A stretch of 64,000 nucleotides of DNA from Rickettsiales endosymbiont of Stachyamoeba lipophora (lineage in GTDB: Bacteria; Pseudomonadota; Alphaproteobacteria; Rickettsiales; 33-17), in assembly GCF_003932735.1 (NCBI RefSeq), contig NZ_CP033611.1, positions 1,091,501 through 1,155,500 on the forward strand. Direction: 5' to 3'. Below are positions 1 to 9,135 of the stretch, in pieces; position 1 is the stretch's first letter; every line of letters begins with the position of its first letter. The notes beneath the pieces were generated by a model. It had not been told where the DNA came from. It searched no databases and worked only from the letters and a program-made list of their open reading frames with translations. The position numbers and the translations under genes were made by a program.

Positions 1-897
1 TTCGCGTATTACTGATTTGATTCTTTCTTCAAAATCTCCGCGATATCTAGTGCCAGCAAGTAAGGCACCCATGTCTAAAGAATAAATGACAGCTTTGTGT
101 AAACTGTGTGGCACTTGCTTGTTTACTATCCTTTGAGCAAGTCCCTCTACCATAGCAGTTTTACCTACGCCTGGATCACCTATAAATAATGGATTATTTT
201 TACTACGGCGTGAAAGGATTTCAATAGCACGGCCCACTTCGTTTTCACGTCCTATTAGTGGATCTATTTCGCCTTGTATGGCCTGCTTGTTAACATTTAC
301 GCAATATAAGTCAAGAGGATTATTGCTTGGTTTGGCTTCTTTAATGCTAGGGGTGGGGTTAATTATCTCAAATTTATGTGTTTTGCCTGAATTATTATTG
401 GGTTCATTTTGACTGTTATCATTTAAATTTAAGTGATATTGTTGGTTGCTCGCTGTCTGTTGTTTGGTAACACCATGCATTAAATAATTAAGTACATCTA
501 ATTTAGTAATATGATGTTCGTTCATACAAATTACTGCAAAAGAATCCTGCTCATTAAAAATTTCAGCAAATACATGAATTCCACATACCTCTTTTTGTCC
601 AGCATTATGAGCGTTGATGGTTGCTCGGTGAACAATTTTTTGTAAAGATTCTGAGAGACCAATTTCAAAGGGGAGTTGAAGATTTTGGATATTTAAACCT
701 TTGGTATGGCTTAGATAGTTTTTAAGCTTATTAATCACTACTTCTGGATTAACTCCGCATCCACGGATGATAGAATATACGTCTGGATCATCAAGTAAAG
801 CAAGTAATAAATGCTCAATTAACGCAAACTGATGCTTAAAATCCCTAGCATATTCTATGGTTCTATTTAAGCATAATTCCAAGCTTCTTGAAATCAT
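1..897 (-). CDS. clpA: ATP-dependent Clp protease ATP-binding subunit ClpA, N-terminal part (runs off window)
   Basis: ClpA is the AAA+ unfoldase that feeds substrates to ClpP in the cytoplasm. Only the first 299 codons are present; the gene continues beyond base 1. The start ATG (895-897) gives MISRSLELCLNRTIEYAR, the typical ClpA N-domain opening, followed by the helical Clp-N repeats (EHLLLALLDDPDV). A polar linker rich in N and Q precedes the first AAA+ module, which shows the Walker A sequence GDPGVGKT at about residue 240 and the downstream LDMGALLAGTRYRGDFEERI pore-loop region. ClpA is preferred over ClpB or ClpC because of the N-domain and the short linker. No clpS, the usual partner, is visible upstream. 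Confidence 0.93.
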   Translation of the reverse strand, partial: MISRSLELCLNRTIEYARDFKHQFALIEHLLLALLDDPDVYSIIRGCGVNPEVVINKLKNYLSHTKGLNIQNLQLPFEIGLSESLQKIVHRATINAHNAGQKEVCGIHVFAEIFNEQDSFAVICMNEHHITKLDVLNYLMHGVTKQQTASNQQYHLNLNDNSQNEPNNNSGKTHKFEIINPTPSIKEAKPSNNPLDLYCVNVNKQAIQGEIDPLIGRENEVGRAIEILSRRSKNNPLFIGDPGVGKTAMVEGLAQRIVNKQVPHSLHKAVIYSLDMGALLAGTRYRGDFEERIKSVIRE

Positions 898-1384
898 ATT
901 GACTCTTTGGTTAAACAATTAATAATTAAATTATTACCTGTTCAAAAAGATAACTCAAGTTAAATTTTTACTTAAATATGAAAAACTTAATAAATTTATA
1001 ATGTGGTAACTTTATTAGTTTTGGGAGGTTAAATTAGCCTTAATGGTTAGTTGTAGAGGTAAGCGATAATTCATGCATTATTGGAGATAGAATATCTAAT
1101 ATATTAATTGTTATAGGGTGGCATAGTACTTTAAGTATAATATGGTTTGCTTGGGCGCATGTATTTTACGAAGTGAAAATATTTTAATTTTTATAAATAA
1201 CTGCTATTTGATAATATTGTTAGATGAAAATGAATAAATATTTTAATGATTACAGGCAATAATGCTATGACAATAGGTTTTATTTAAGAACACTTCACAC
1301 AGCCTATTGCTGGCTGCTCTGCAATAGTAATATGATATTTTATGAATTAAAAGTTATGAGTTTTAAAAAATATTGCAAATAACA
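898..1384. other. Intergenic region without recognisable gene
   Basis: This 487-base stretch lies upstream of clpA and downstream of the TonB-like gene. It is A+T rich and has only short open stretches without starts; the longest, about 47 codons on the plus strand near 1040-1185, encodes a hydrophobic peptide without a start codon and is probably chance or remnant. A small inverted repeat (CTATTGC/GCAATAG, about 1302-1328) could form a weak stem. The clpA promoter must lie in the part just above 900, but no convincing -35/-10 pair was seen. Confidence 0.4.
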
Positions 1385-2029
1385 TTATTGCTCAATTTCT
1401 ACAGGAATATGAAAATGATAATGATAATCTTTTGGAAAGTGCATAGGTATTGGAAGAAATTTATGAAGATGTTTTAATATTTTGATTAAGTTTTGATTTG
1501 ATATTTCATCTTCGCTTTCTTCGGCTAATATTATATTTTCTATATCTCCATCTTTATTTAGAGTGAATTGTAAAATAAATTTTCCATTTACTTGATAAGC
1601 ATCTACATGTTTTTCAAGTACCATGCCTACTTGGTTGGTAAGCTGATCTTCATAATTTTTTAAAATTTCTTTGCTGGATTGTTGAATTTTATCAGATTGT
1701 TCTGAGATTAGATTGCGGGGGTTTTTAGTACTAGTTTTGATTGTTTCATTAAGTTTTTTGTTGCTAGCTTCGTTTTCTGAAGGAATGGAGAGATAATTTA
1801 AATAAACAATATTTTCTAAAGGTTTGTTATCAATAATTTTATGATGAATAAATATTTCAAAAAAAATAGGTACAATAATAATTAAATGAAATGCTATTGA
1901 AAATAGCCAAAAATGATGAGATTTTAAAACTATCTGCTCACGGGTCAGTAAGTTGAATAAATTAAAAAAGTCCGGCTTGTAATGCCGGACATTCTCAAGT
2001 TTATTTTTTAGCGGGCTCAGCGTTAACAT
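1385..2029 (-). CDS. TonB-family C-terminal domain protein with one membrane anchor
   Basis: Probable energy-transducing periplasmic protein. It has a cytoplasmic N-terminus, one membrane helix at about residues 42-62 (FSIAFHLIIIVPIFFEIF), a long polar linker, and a C-terminal domain at about 140-214 with the TonB/TolA pattern: a strand GKFILQFTLNKDGDIENI, a helix, then a closing strand ending in IPVEIEQ. The start shown (2029) overlaps the 3' end of the foldase gene by 29 bases and its first codons cross a terminator hairpin, so the true start may be a non-ATG codon near 1950, just ahead of the membrane helix. No exbB/exbD neighbours are present. The partner receptor is unknown. Confidence 0.62.
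   Translation of the reverse strand: MLTLSPLKNKLENVRHYKPDFFNLFNLLTREQIVLKSHHFWLFSIAFHLIIIVPIFFEIFIHHKIIDNKPLENIVYLNYLSIPSENEASNKKLNETIKTSTKNPRNLISEQSDKIQQSSKEILKNYEDQLTNQVGMVLEKHVDAYQVNGKFILQFTLNKDGDIENIILAEESEDEISNQNLIKILKHLHKFLPIPMHFPKDYHYHFHIPVEIEQ
1964..1990 (-). terminator. Rho-independent terminator of the parvulin gene
   Basis: On the minus strand a perfect 7-bp G+C-rich stem (GTCCGGC/GCCGGAC) with a 7-base loop is followed at once by six T residues. It begins 11 bases after the stop codon of the foldase gene (2001) and therefore lies inside the first codons of the downstream TonB-like open frame. Confidence 0.85.
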
Positions 2030-2864
2030 TGTTTTTTGGAGCTACTGGAGTAATTTCAATTTTTTGGCTTTTATATAATTCTTGCATATATTCACCAATT
2101 TGTTGAGCTTGAATCTCATTTAATATTTGAGCCTTCACATTTTCAAATTTTGGAGGAGGAGACATTTTTTTGTCCTCAACATACACTATATGCCAACCAA
2201 AGTCAGTTTTAAAAGGTTTAGAAATTGTTTTAGGTTTGGTATCAAAAGCAACTTTTTCAAATTCAGGAGTCATTTGCCCTTTACGAAAATACCCTAAAGC
2301 GCCTCCGTTAGTTTTAGCTGAAGGGTCATTAGAACTTTCTTTGGCAATTTCTGCAAATTGGTCTGGATTTTTGATTACTTTGCTATAAATCTCATTTGCT
2401 TCTTCTTCACTTTTGGCAAGAATATGGCTTGCTTTAACTTCTTCTTCTTCCTTAAAGCGTTCTTTGTAAATTTCTAAAGCTTTTTTTTCACTTTGCTTAG
2501 CATCGATTTTAGATTGTAAAAACTCATTACTTACCAAGTTTTCTTTTAAAGCTTGTACTTGTACTTCCACATTAGGGCTTGGCTTGAATTTTGTTTTTTC
2601 CATCTCTGCCTTAATGAGTTTTGATGCTAAATAACCTTTAATGAGATTTTCTTGTACTTGCTCAGGAAGTTCGGCTATTGAATTTTTGCCTTCAATCATC
2701 ATACCGCGGTTAATTTTTTTGATAAATTGATCTACTTCTTCTACGGTAATATTTTGATCATTAATTTTAGCAATTACTTGCGCTTGTGCTGCGGAAAACG
2801 CATAAAGAGAAATGGAAATTATTGCAGCAGAAGAAATAAGCTTTAATTTTTTATTCAGTTTCAT
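2001..2864 (-). CDS. Periplasmic parvulin-type peptidyl-prolyl isomerase (PpiC/SurA/PrsA-like)
   Basis: Secreted foldase that catalyses cis-trans isomerisation of prolyl bonds in exported proteins. The N-terminus is a clear Sec signal peptide (basic MKLNKKLK, hydrophobic core, cleavage after AFSAAQA at about residue 28). A helical SurA-like chaperone part follows, then a parvulin domain at about 140-240, with VKASHILAKSEEEA, NGGALGYFRKGQM and FGWHIVYVED. The charged C-terminus ends in AEPAKK. At 287 aa it has one parvulin domain and matches the usual Rickettsiales parvulin-like protein. It is followed by its own terminator. Confidence 0.9.
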   Translation of the reverse strand: MKLNKKLKLISSAAIISISLYAFSAAQAQVIAKINDQNITVEEVDQFIKKINRGMMIEGKNSIAELPEQVQENLIKGYLASKLIKAEMEKTKFKPSPNVEVQVQALKENLVSNEFLQSKIDAKQSEKKALEIYKERFKEEEEVKASHILAKSEEEANEIYSKVIKNPDQFAEIAKESSNDPSAKTNGGALGYFRKGQMTPEFEKVAFDTKPKTISKPFKTDFGWHIVYVEDKKMSPPPKFENVKAQILNEIQAQQIGEYMQELYKSQKIEITPVAPKNNVNAEPAKK

Positions 2865-3045
2865 GTATAAAACATCCTTAGTTAAAATTTATCTAAAATA
2901 TTAGTAACTTATAATGTAATATGCAACATGAAAAACTACAACTTTATAAAGTTTTTACAAAATTTTGTTGGTAAATGGGTAAAAGTAAAGTATGGTTGAT
3001 TTCTAAAATTTGAACAAAGAAGATTAGAAAATCTAGGGGTAAGCC

Positions 3046-5649
3046 GTGTTAAAATTTATCGGTAATAAAATATTTGGAACAGCAAATCAAAGATATTTAA
3101 CAACACTTAAGCCAATTTTAAATCAAATTAATGAGTTTGAACCGCAAATTTCACAACTAAGCGATGAGGAATTGCAAGCTAAAACAAATTATTTTAAAGA
3201 ATTGTTAGCAAAAGGTTCGTCCTTAGATGATATATTGCCAGAAAGCTTTGCGGTAGTAAGAGAGGCTTCCAAAAGAGTTCTTGGTCAAAGACATTATGAT
3301 GAGCAGCTTATTGGTGGGAGAGTTCTTCACCATGGAAATATTGCCGAAATGAGAACTGGTGAAGGTAAGACTTTGGTAGCAACTTTGCCTGCATATTTAA
3401 ATGCTTTGTCTGGTAAAGGTGTGCATGTAGTTACGGTCAATGATTATTTAGCCAAGCGTGATGCTGAATGGATGGGCAAAATTTATCGTTTTTTAGGGCT
3501 TAGTGTTGGTTGTATTACTAACCAGGTAAGCGATAGAGAACGTAAAGAAGCTTATCAATGTGATATAACTTACGGTACTAATAATGAATTCGGTTTTGAT
3601 TATCTACGTGATAATATGCGTTATAATTTGGCCGATATGGTGCAGAGAGATTTAAATTTTGCTATAATTGATGAAGTAGATTCTATTCTCATTGATGAGG
3701 CTAGAACTCCATTAATTATCTCTGGACCGAGTGATGATAAATCAGATTTATATCTAAAAGTAGATAAATTGATGAAGCATATTACCCCTGAACATTATGA
3801 TATGGATGAGAAAAATAAAACTCTCTATCTAAATGATGAGGGAATGAATGTGGTTGAAGAATTGTTGCTACAAGAGGGTATTATTGATTCGAATCTTTAC
3901 GATGATATTAATATACATGTTTTGGGTCATATAAATCAAGCTTTACGCGCACATTTTATAATGAAGAAAGATGTGGATTATATTGTCCGTAGCCATAAAG
4001 TAATGATTGTGGATGAATTTACCGGTAGGGTTCTTGATGGTAGAAGATATTCCGAAGGTTTGCACCAAGCTTTGGAAGCTAAAGAAAATGTTCCTATCCA
4101 GAATGAAAATCAAACATTAGCTTCTATTACCTTCCAAAATTACTTTAGGCTTTATAATAAGATTTCCGGTATGACTGGTACTGCTATGACTGAAGCGCCG
4201 GAATTTAAAGAAATATATAATCTTAGCGTATATGAGATACCGACCCATCTTCCAGTAAAACGTCAGGATGAGGATGATGAAGTTTATCGTACTGAAAAGG
4301 AAAAATTTAATGCGATTATTAAATTAGTTGAAGCAAGGCATAAGGCTAATCAGCCGATTTTAATTGGGACTACTAGTATTGAAAAATCTGAAACATTATC
4401 TGAACTACTTAAAAAGGCTAATGTAAAGCACCAAGTGCTAAATGCTAAATATCATGAGCAAGAAGCGCAAATTATTGCTCAAGCTGGTAGAAAGGGTGCG
4501 GTAATGATTGCCACTAATATGGCTGGACGTGGTACTGACATTGTCCTGGGAGGTAATTTAGAAAAGTTGCTTTTAGAGACTACTCAAAATATCTCTGATC
4601 CAAATAAAGTTAATGAAATTACTGCTCAGATTAAAGAGCAACATGCATTGGAAAAGCAAGAAGTAATGGACGCTGGTGGATTGTTGGTGATTGGTACTGA
4701 ACGCCATGAGAGTAGGAGGGTTGATAACCAGCTGAGAGGGCGCTCTGGAAGACAGGGTGATCCGGGATATACTAAGTTTTTCCTATCTTTAGAAGATGAC
4801 TTGATGCGTATTTTTGGTACAGAAAGATTATCTGCCACTATGCTAAGGCTCGGTATGGAAGAGGGGGTAGCTCTTTCTCATCCATGGGTTACTAAAGCGT
4901 TACAAAAAGCTCAGTTTAAAGTGGAAGCGCGCAATTATGATATTAGAAAAAATTTATTAAAATATGACGATGTAATGAATCAACAACGCCATATTATCTA
5001 TGATCAGCGTATGGAGTTTATTAATTCAGAAAACCTTGAGGATTCATTCCTTGAGCAGTTGCATGATGTGATTACTTTATTAGTCAATGAGCATACCTCA
5101 GCTAAAAAATTGCCAGAATTTTGGGATTTAGAAGGTTTAGTTCACAGGCTAAATAAGATATTTAATAAAGAATATACTGAGGAGCAGATTCTTGAACTTG
5201 CTGACTTAACTCCTGATTCATTGATAAATTATCTATATACTGAACTGAAACAGTATTTTGATGAGCAGGTTTCTCAATATGGCCAAGAAGTAGTAATATT
5301 TGCAATCAAAAGATTTTTCTTATTAAATTTAGATCATTTATGGAAAGAGCATTTATTAGCCTTAGATCATTTAAGGCAGGGAATAGGTCTACGTGCTTAT
5401 GGCCAAAAAGACCCGTTGAATGAGTACAAGGTAGAATCTTTTAGAATGTTTAAGGCATTGCTTGAAATGTGGAAAATTACTGTAATGGAACGGTTCTATC
5501 GTATGAAAATTTCATTTCAAGAGCCTGAAGAAACCAAAGTGATAACCCAAATTGCTTCTGTTACTTCAGAAAAAACAGGGCGTAATTCACCATGTGGTTG
5601 TGGATCTGGTAAGAAATATAAATATTGCTGTGGAAAAGTTATGGCTTAA
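3046..5649 (+). CDS. secA: Preprotein translocase ATPase SecA
   Basis: SecA drives Sec-dependent export through SecYEG by ATP hydrolysis at the inner membrane. The start is GTG at 3046 behind an AGGGG ribosome-binding site. Motifs in order: Walker A MRTGEGKT at about residue 102, DEAD-type box DEVDSILIDEA at about 208, GTRP-type region ISGMTGTA, and helicase motif NMAGRGTDIVLGG. The end is a cysteine cluster NSPCGCGSGKKYKYCC, the zinc-binding SEC-C tail that contacts SecB and lipid. At 867 aa it is slightly shorter than Rickettsia SecA but complete. It is transcribed divergently from the foldase gene and ends at a strong terminator. Confidence 0.98.
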   Translation: MLKFIGNKIFGTANQRYLTTLKPILNQINEFEPQISQLSDEELQAKTNYFKELLAKGSSLDDILPESFAVVREASKRVLGQRHYDEQLIGGRVLHHGNIAEMRTGEGKTLVATLPAYLNALSGKGVHVVTVNDYLAKRDAEWMGKIYRFLGLSVGCITNQVSDRERKEAYQCDITYGTNNEFGFDYLRDNMRYNLADMVQRDLNFAIIDEVDSILIDEARTPLIISGPSDDKSDLYLKVDKLMKHITPEHYDMDEKNKTLYLNDEGMNVVEELLLQEGIIDSNLYDDINIHVLGHINQALRAHFIMKKDVDYIVRSHKVMIVDEFTGRVLDGRRYSEGLHQALEAKENVPIQNENQTLASITFQNYFRLYNKISGMTGTAMTEAPEFKEIYNLSVYEIPTHLPVKRQDEDDEVYRTEKEKFNAIIKLVEARHKANQPILIGTTSIEKSETLSELLKKANVKHQVLNAKYHEQEAQIIAQAGRKGAVMIATNMAGRGTDIVLGGNLEKLLLETTQNISDPNKVNEITAQIKEQHALEKQEVMDAGGLLVIGTERHESRRVDNQLRGRSGRQGDPGYTKFFLSLEDDLMRIFGTERLSATMLRLGMEEGVALSHPWVTKALQKAQFKVEARNYDIRKNLLKYDDVMNQQRHIIYDQRMEFINSENLEDSFLEQLHDVITLLVNEHTSAKKLPEFWDLEGLVHRLNKIFNKEYTEEQILELADLTPDSLINYLYTELKQYFDEQVSQYGQEVVIFAIKRFFLLNLDHLWKEHLLALDHLRQGIGLRAYGQKDPLNEYKVESFRMFKALLEMWKITVMERFYRMKISFQEPEETKVITQIASVTSEKTGRNSPCGCGSGKKYKYCCGKVMA

Positions 5650-5668
5650 TGGGATTGTAGCTATTAAC

Positions 5669-5708
5669 AAGGCTGGTTTTAGCTTTTATTGGCAAGACCA
5701 GCCTTTTT
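5669..5708 (+). terminator. Terminator of secA
   Basis: A 9-bp stem AAGGCTGGT/ACCAGCCTT (5669-5677 with 5697-5705) is followed by a run of T (5704-5708), 20 bases after the secA stop. It separates secA from the convergent gene that ends at 5716 and may serve both strands, although the T run is better on the plus strand. Confidence 0.85.
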
Positions 5709-5715
5709 ATATGAA

Positions 5716-6972
5716 CTAAAGTGTAATGCCTTTGGATATCGTTTCGTTGCCAATATTCCATCTTTGCTTGAGATGATGCTTTTTAATATCTTCATGAGAT
5801 TTTATAGTTTTTTCTGCGGTATAATACATTGGTAAGTAGGATTTTAAATCTTCCTGAAATATCTTGATTAGTTCATCCTTTACTTGGGCATCACCTTGAT
5901 TAACTAGGTGAGATAAAGTGTACACTTTATCTGCAATTTGCCCATTACCTAGCATTGTTATTAAGGCTTTAATAAAATTAATACCATATAGAACGCAATT
6001 TTCATCATCTGGTGTTGTTTGTAAGTTATGAGAAGCATCAATAATCGGAATTTTTTTCAGGAGTGCAAAGCGTTGTAGCGAGCTAGTATTATTACGCTGA
6101 ATGCTAAGCTCTATAATATTATTAGGATCATTTGAAAAACAATCATTGTTGCCTATAAGGGATTTCGTACCATCAGCTGAAATTATTACTTCTTCAGTGA
6201 TGCCATCGTATGATGGAAAATAATCCTCTATCATGGCAGCAATATTAAATTTAGCTGTATAATATATTTGATTACTTGCAAAGTTAAATCTTCCTGAAAT
6301 AAAATCAACGTAACCTTCGTCTATACGAGAATTAATTAAAATGCTAGTTAGTGCTTTATTGTTTTGTGAGTCAAGAATATGAACTATAGTGGTTGCATGG
6401 CCATCTTTCCAATTAGGAGTAATGACAAACCGTAAATTAGGAAGAGCATCTAGCCTTGCTGTATGCTCTGGTTCTGCAGTTTGATCATATTTTCTTAATA
6501 AAATAGTTGTTATAAAGGTTCTAATTTGATAAATATCCTTTACAGTATCTACCAGGATGCCTTGCTGTAAGGCATCAGAGCGTAATTGTACAAAGGTAGT
6601 TGTGAGTTTGTGATCTGTGCCAACTTTATAAAAGCTATCACTTGTAGCTCGGTCACGATACGGAATGAGAGTTTTAAGTAATTGATAAATTTTTAATTCA
6701 TAATAATCAGAATTGAACTTGTCTTGCTCGTCAGGATGGCTAGTTAAGTTAGGGCGATATTCAAGAAATTCTACTTGCTCTGCACTTCTTGTTAAATATT
6801 CTAGAATGGTCGGATTATCAAAAAATTGCTTGAGTAGCTCTTGGTAGTAAAATTTATTACGGCTATCAGTAGCAAATAATTGTTTAAGTTTAATACCGTG
6901 TTCTTGTTTAAACTGCTTAATTGTATTAACAAAATCTTCTCTAGTAATATAAAAAGGATTATTTTTGCTCAT
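5716..6972 (-). CDS. Unknown protein, candidate CE-clan (Ulp1/YopJ-like) cysteine protease or acetyltransferase effector
   Basis: A 418-aa protein not recognised as a known housekeeping family. It has no signal peptide and no membrane helix. The N-terminal half (to about 180) is helical and polar. The second half has an ordered set of residues resembling the CE-clan catalytic layout: His192 opening a strand (WKDGHATTIVHILDS), Asn214 or a nearby Asp about 20 residues later, Gln318, and Cys326 in DDENCVLYGINFIKAL, which is similar to the Q-x(n)-C helix start of Ulp1, CidB and YopJ-type enzymes. The 104-residue gap between Asn214 and Gln318 is longer than usual. The assignment is inference from the motif order only. 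The gene stands alone, convergent with secA, as host-directed effectors often do. Confidence 0.38.
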   Translation of the reverse strand: MSKNNPFYITREDFVNTIKQFKQEHGIKLKQLFATDSRNKFYYQELLKQFFDNPTILEYLTRSAEQVEFLEYRPNLTSHPDEQDKFNSDYYELKIYQLLKTLIPYRDRATSDSFYKVGTDHKLTTTFVQLRSDALQQGILVDTVKDIYQIRTFITTILLRKYDQTAEPEHTARLDALPNLRFVITPNWKDGHATTIVHILDSQNNKALTSILINSRIDEGYVDFISGRFNFASNQIYYTAKFNIAAMIEDYFPSYDGITEEVIISADGTKSLIGNNDCFSNDPNNIIELSIQRNNTSSLQRFALLKKIPIIDASHNLQTTPDDENCVLYGINFIKALITMLGNGQIADKVYTLSHLVNQGDAQVKDELIKIFQEDLKSYLPMYYTAEKTIKSHEDIKKHHLKQRWNIGNETISKGITL

Positions 6973-7102
6973 ATATAGTGTTAATATAGTTTTATCGGTT
7001 AATAAATTAACTGTATGGCTTTTTTGCCAAAAAAGCCATCTTTAAATAAAGTATACAATTAGAAAATTGCATTTTATCTATAAAAAATACTAAAATTAGT
7101 AG

Positions 7103-7261
7103 GCGTACAACAGCAAAAGATGGAACGAGTGGGGTGCAGGTTTAGAGGCCTTTAGTCCGGAAGATTGGCGAATTACATTGCCACCTAAACAGATAGTAAG
7201 CGCCTTAGCCAGAATATCGAAGGGTTATTACAAGCAGTTGGTTATTTTTTTGTTTGGGTAA
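7103..7261 (+). pseudogene. Unidentified coding remnant in the secA-dnaB spacer
   Basis: Within an otherwise gene-free 690-base spacer (6973-7659) there is a 52-codon open stretch without any start codon, closed by TAA at 7259. It encodes a balanced, protein-like sequence including RWNEWGAGLEAFSPEDW and RITLPPKQIVSALARISKGY, unlike the low-complexity chance frames of the surroundings. Its local base composition is richer in G+C than the flanks. It is probably the surviving internal piece of a lost gene; I do not recognise the family. I see nothing else in the spacer. Confidence 0.35.
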
Positions 7262-7659
7262 ATATTTATAAATAAAGGATTAGCATAACACTTTATAAAC
7301 TACCTTTATAAGTCATTTTTCTCTTATTGAAAATACATATGAGTTTAAGAATTTTTAGCAAAATAATGTTAAAAATCATTGTAAAAACTAAAGTTAATGT
7401 CAAAATTTGCCTATGTATTCAAATTGTAGATACTGCGCTTCATCGGCTATATTGTTCAAAAAACTGCATTTTTATGCTGATTTAGAAGCAAGCATAGTTT
7501 TTAATTGGCAAATTTATCCAGGCTAGCAAAGATATGTAACCAGATTAATGGCTACAACATAATATAAAACAAACCTTTATAAAAATATAGAAAGTTATAG
7601 CAAGTTTGATAATATCAACTAAACTAGCCTAAATTTTTAAAATACTTAATTTAATATCT

Positions 7660-9120
7660 ATGGAAGCATTTAAGCTAATAAGAAACGAGCCGGAAGCGAA
7701 GCAAATGCCTCAAAACTTGCTGGCAGAGCAAATGATGTTAGGGGGATTACTGATTGATAATAATATTATTAACCAAGTAGCTGATTTTTTAGAGTCCAAA
7801 CATTTTTACCTGCCCATTCATCAACGTATCTACCAGGCAATTTATAATTTGGTTGATAAGGGCTTAATTGCTAATCCAGTAGTGTTAAAGAACCTCTTTG
7901 ATCGCGATGAAGCGTTAAAAGAAGAAGATGGGGCAGAATATTTAAATCGTATAGCAGCGCTTGCTAGTAGCGAATTTTACTTTGTAGATTATGCCAAGCA
8001 TATTTTTGATTTAAGCCTCAAAAGAGAATTAATTGAGATTGCCCAAAAGGCAATGCACCAAGCCTACAGCCATGAGGAAATGGAAAGTGCTTTCCAACAG
8101 ATTGAGCAAATAGAGCAAAGCTTGTTTCGACTTGCCACTCAAGGTAATGCTGAAAGTAACGTACAAAAGCTATCTAAAGGATTGGAATTAGTTATTAAAA
8201 AGACTGAAAAGCTTTATCAAAGCGGCAGTAAAATTAGTGGCGTATCTACCGGTTTTAATAGCGTCGATTATTATTTGGGTGGATTCCAAGACTCTGATTT
8301 AATTATTTTAGCTGCGCGTCCTTCAATGGGTAAAACCGCTTTGGCGATGAATTTTGCTTATAATGTTGCTCAGAATTATTTTGCACAGCATCAACAAAAT
8401 AGCGAAGAACCGTTAAAGGGGGTAGCCTTCTTTTCATTAGAAATGTCAGGAGAACAATTAGCCCAAAGATTGCTTTCAATGGCTTCTGAAATTTTTTCAC
8501 AAAATATTAATAAAGGCGCTTTAAGTCATGAGCAGTTTGATAAGCTGCAGCATACGGTAGCTACAATTAAACATTTGCCAATTTTCATTGATGATACGCC
8601 CGCACTAACCATTAGTGCGTTAAAAACTCGAGCTAGAAGAATGAAAAGACAGCATAATGTTAGCATGATTTTTGTAGATTATTTACAATTATTAAGAGGT
8701 GTGGGTAGCTCAAAAGAACGGAACCGGGTACAGGAAATTTCAGAAATTACACAAGGCTTAAAAGCGATTGCTAAAGAGATTAACGTGCCGGTAATGGCTT
8801 TATCCCAGCTTTCAAGGGACGTAGAAAAAAGGGAAGATAAGCGCCCGTTATTGTCTGATCTTAGGGAGTCAGGAAGTATTGAGCAAGACGCTGATATTGT
8901 AATGTTTATTTACAGAGAAAGCTACTATCTTGACCGTAAAAAAGGTAAGCAAGATACAGAACATAGAAACTCCGCTGAATTCCAGCATGAAGAAACTATT
9001 GCTCAAAAAACAGCAGATGTTATTATTGCAAAACATAGAAGTGGTCCGATTGGAGATGCTAAACTTTGTTTTGATGCCGCTTTAACCAAATTTAGTGATT
9101 TTAACCGTAATTCAATTTAA
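7660..9120 (+). CDS. dnaB: Replicative DNA helicase DnaB
   Basis: Hexameric 5'-3' helicase that unwinds the fork and recruits primase. The N-terminal helical collar domain starts at about residue 17 (PQNLLAEQMMLGGLLIDN). The RecA-like domain carries Walker A ARPSMGKT at about 219-226, the Walker B-like MIFVDYLQLLRG at about 337, and ALSQLSRDVEKREDKRPLLS near 385. Length 486 aa is normal. No clear ribosome-binding site precedes the ATG at 7660. It begins a same-strand series with alr, mlaE and mlaF. Confidence 0.98.
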   Translation: MEAFKLIRNEPEAKQMPQNLLAEQMMLGGLLIDNNIINQVADFLESKHFYLPIHQRIYQAIYNLVDKGLIANPVVLKNLFDRDEALKEEDGAEYLNRIAALASSEFYFVDYAKHIFDLSLKRELIEIAQKAMHQAYSHEEMESAFQQIEQIEQSLFRLATQGNAESNVQKLSKGLELVIKKTEKLYQSGSKISGVSTGFNSVDYYLGGFQDSDLIILAARPSMGKTALAMNFAYNVAQNYFAQHQQNSEEPLKGVAFFSLEMSGEQLAQRLLSMASEIFSQNINKGALSHEQFDKLQHTVATIKHLPIFIDDTPALTISALKTRARRMKRQHNVSMIFVDYLQLLRGVGSSKERNRVQEISEITQGLKAIAKEINVPVMALSQLSRDVEKREDKRPLLSDLRESGSIEQDADIVMFIYRESYYLDRKKGKQDTEHRNSAEFQHEETIAQKTADVIIAKHRSGPIGDAKLCFDAALTKFSDFNRNSI

Positions 9121-9135
9121 AAGATTAGTTTTATC

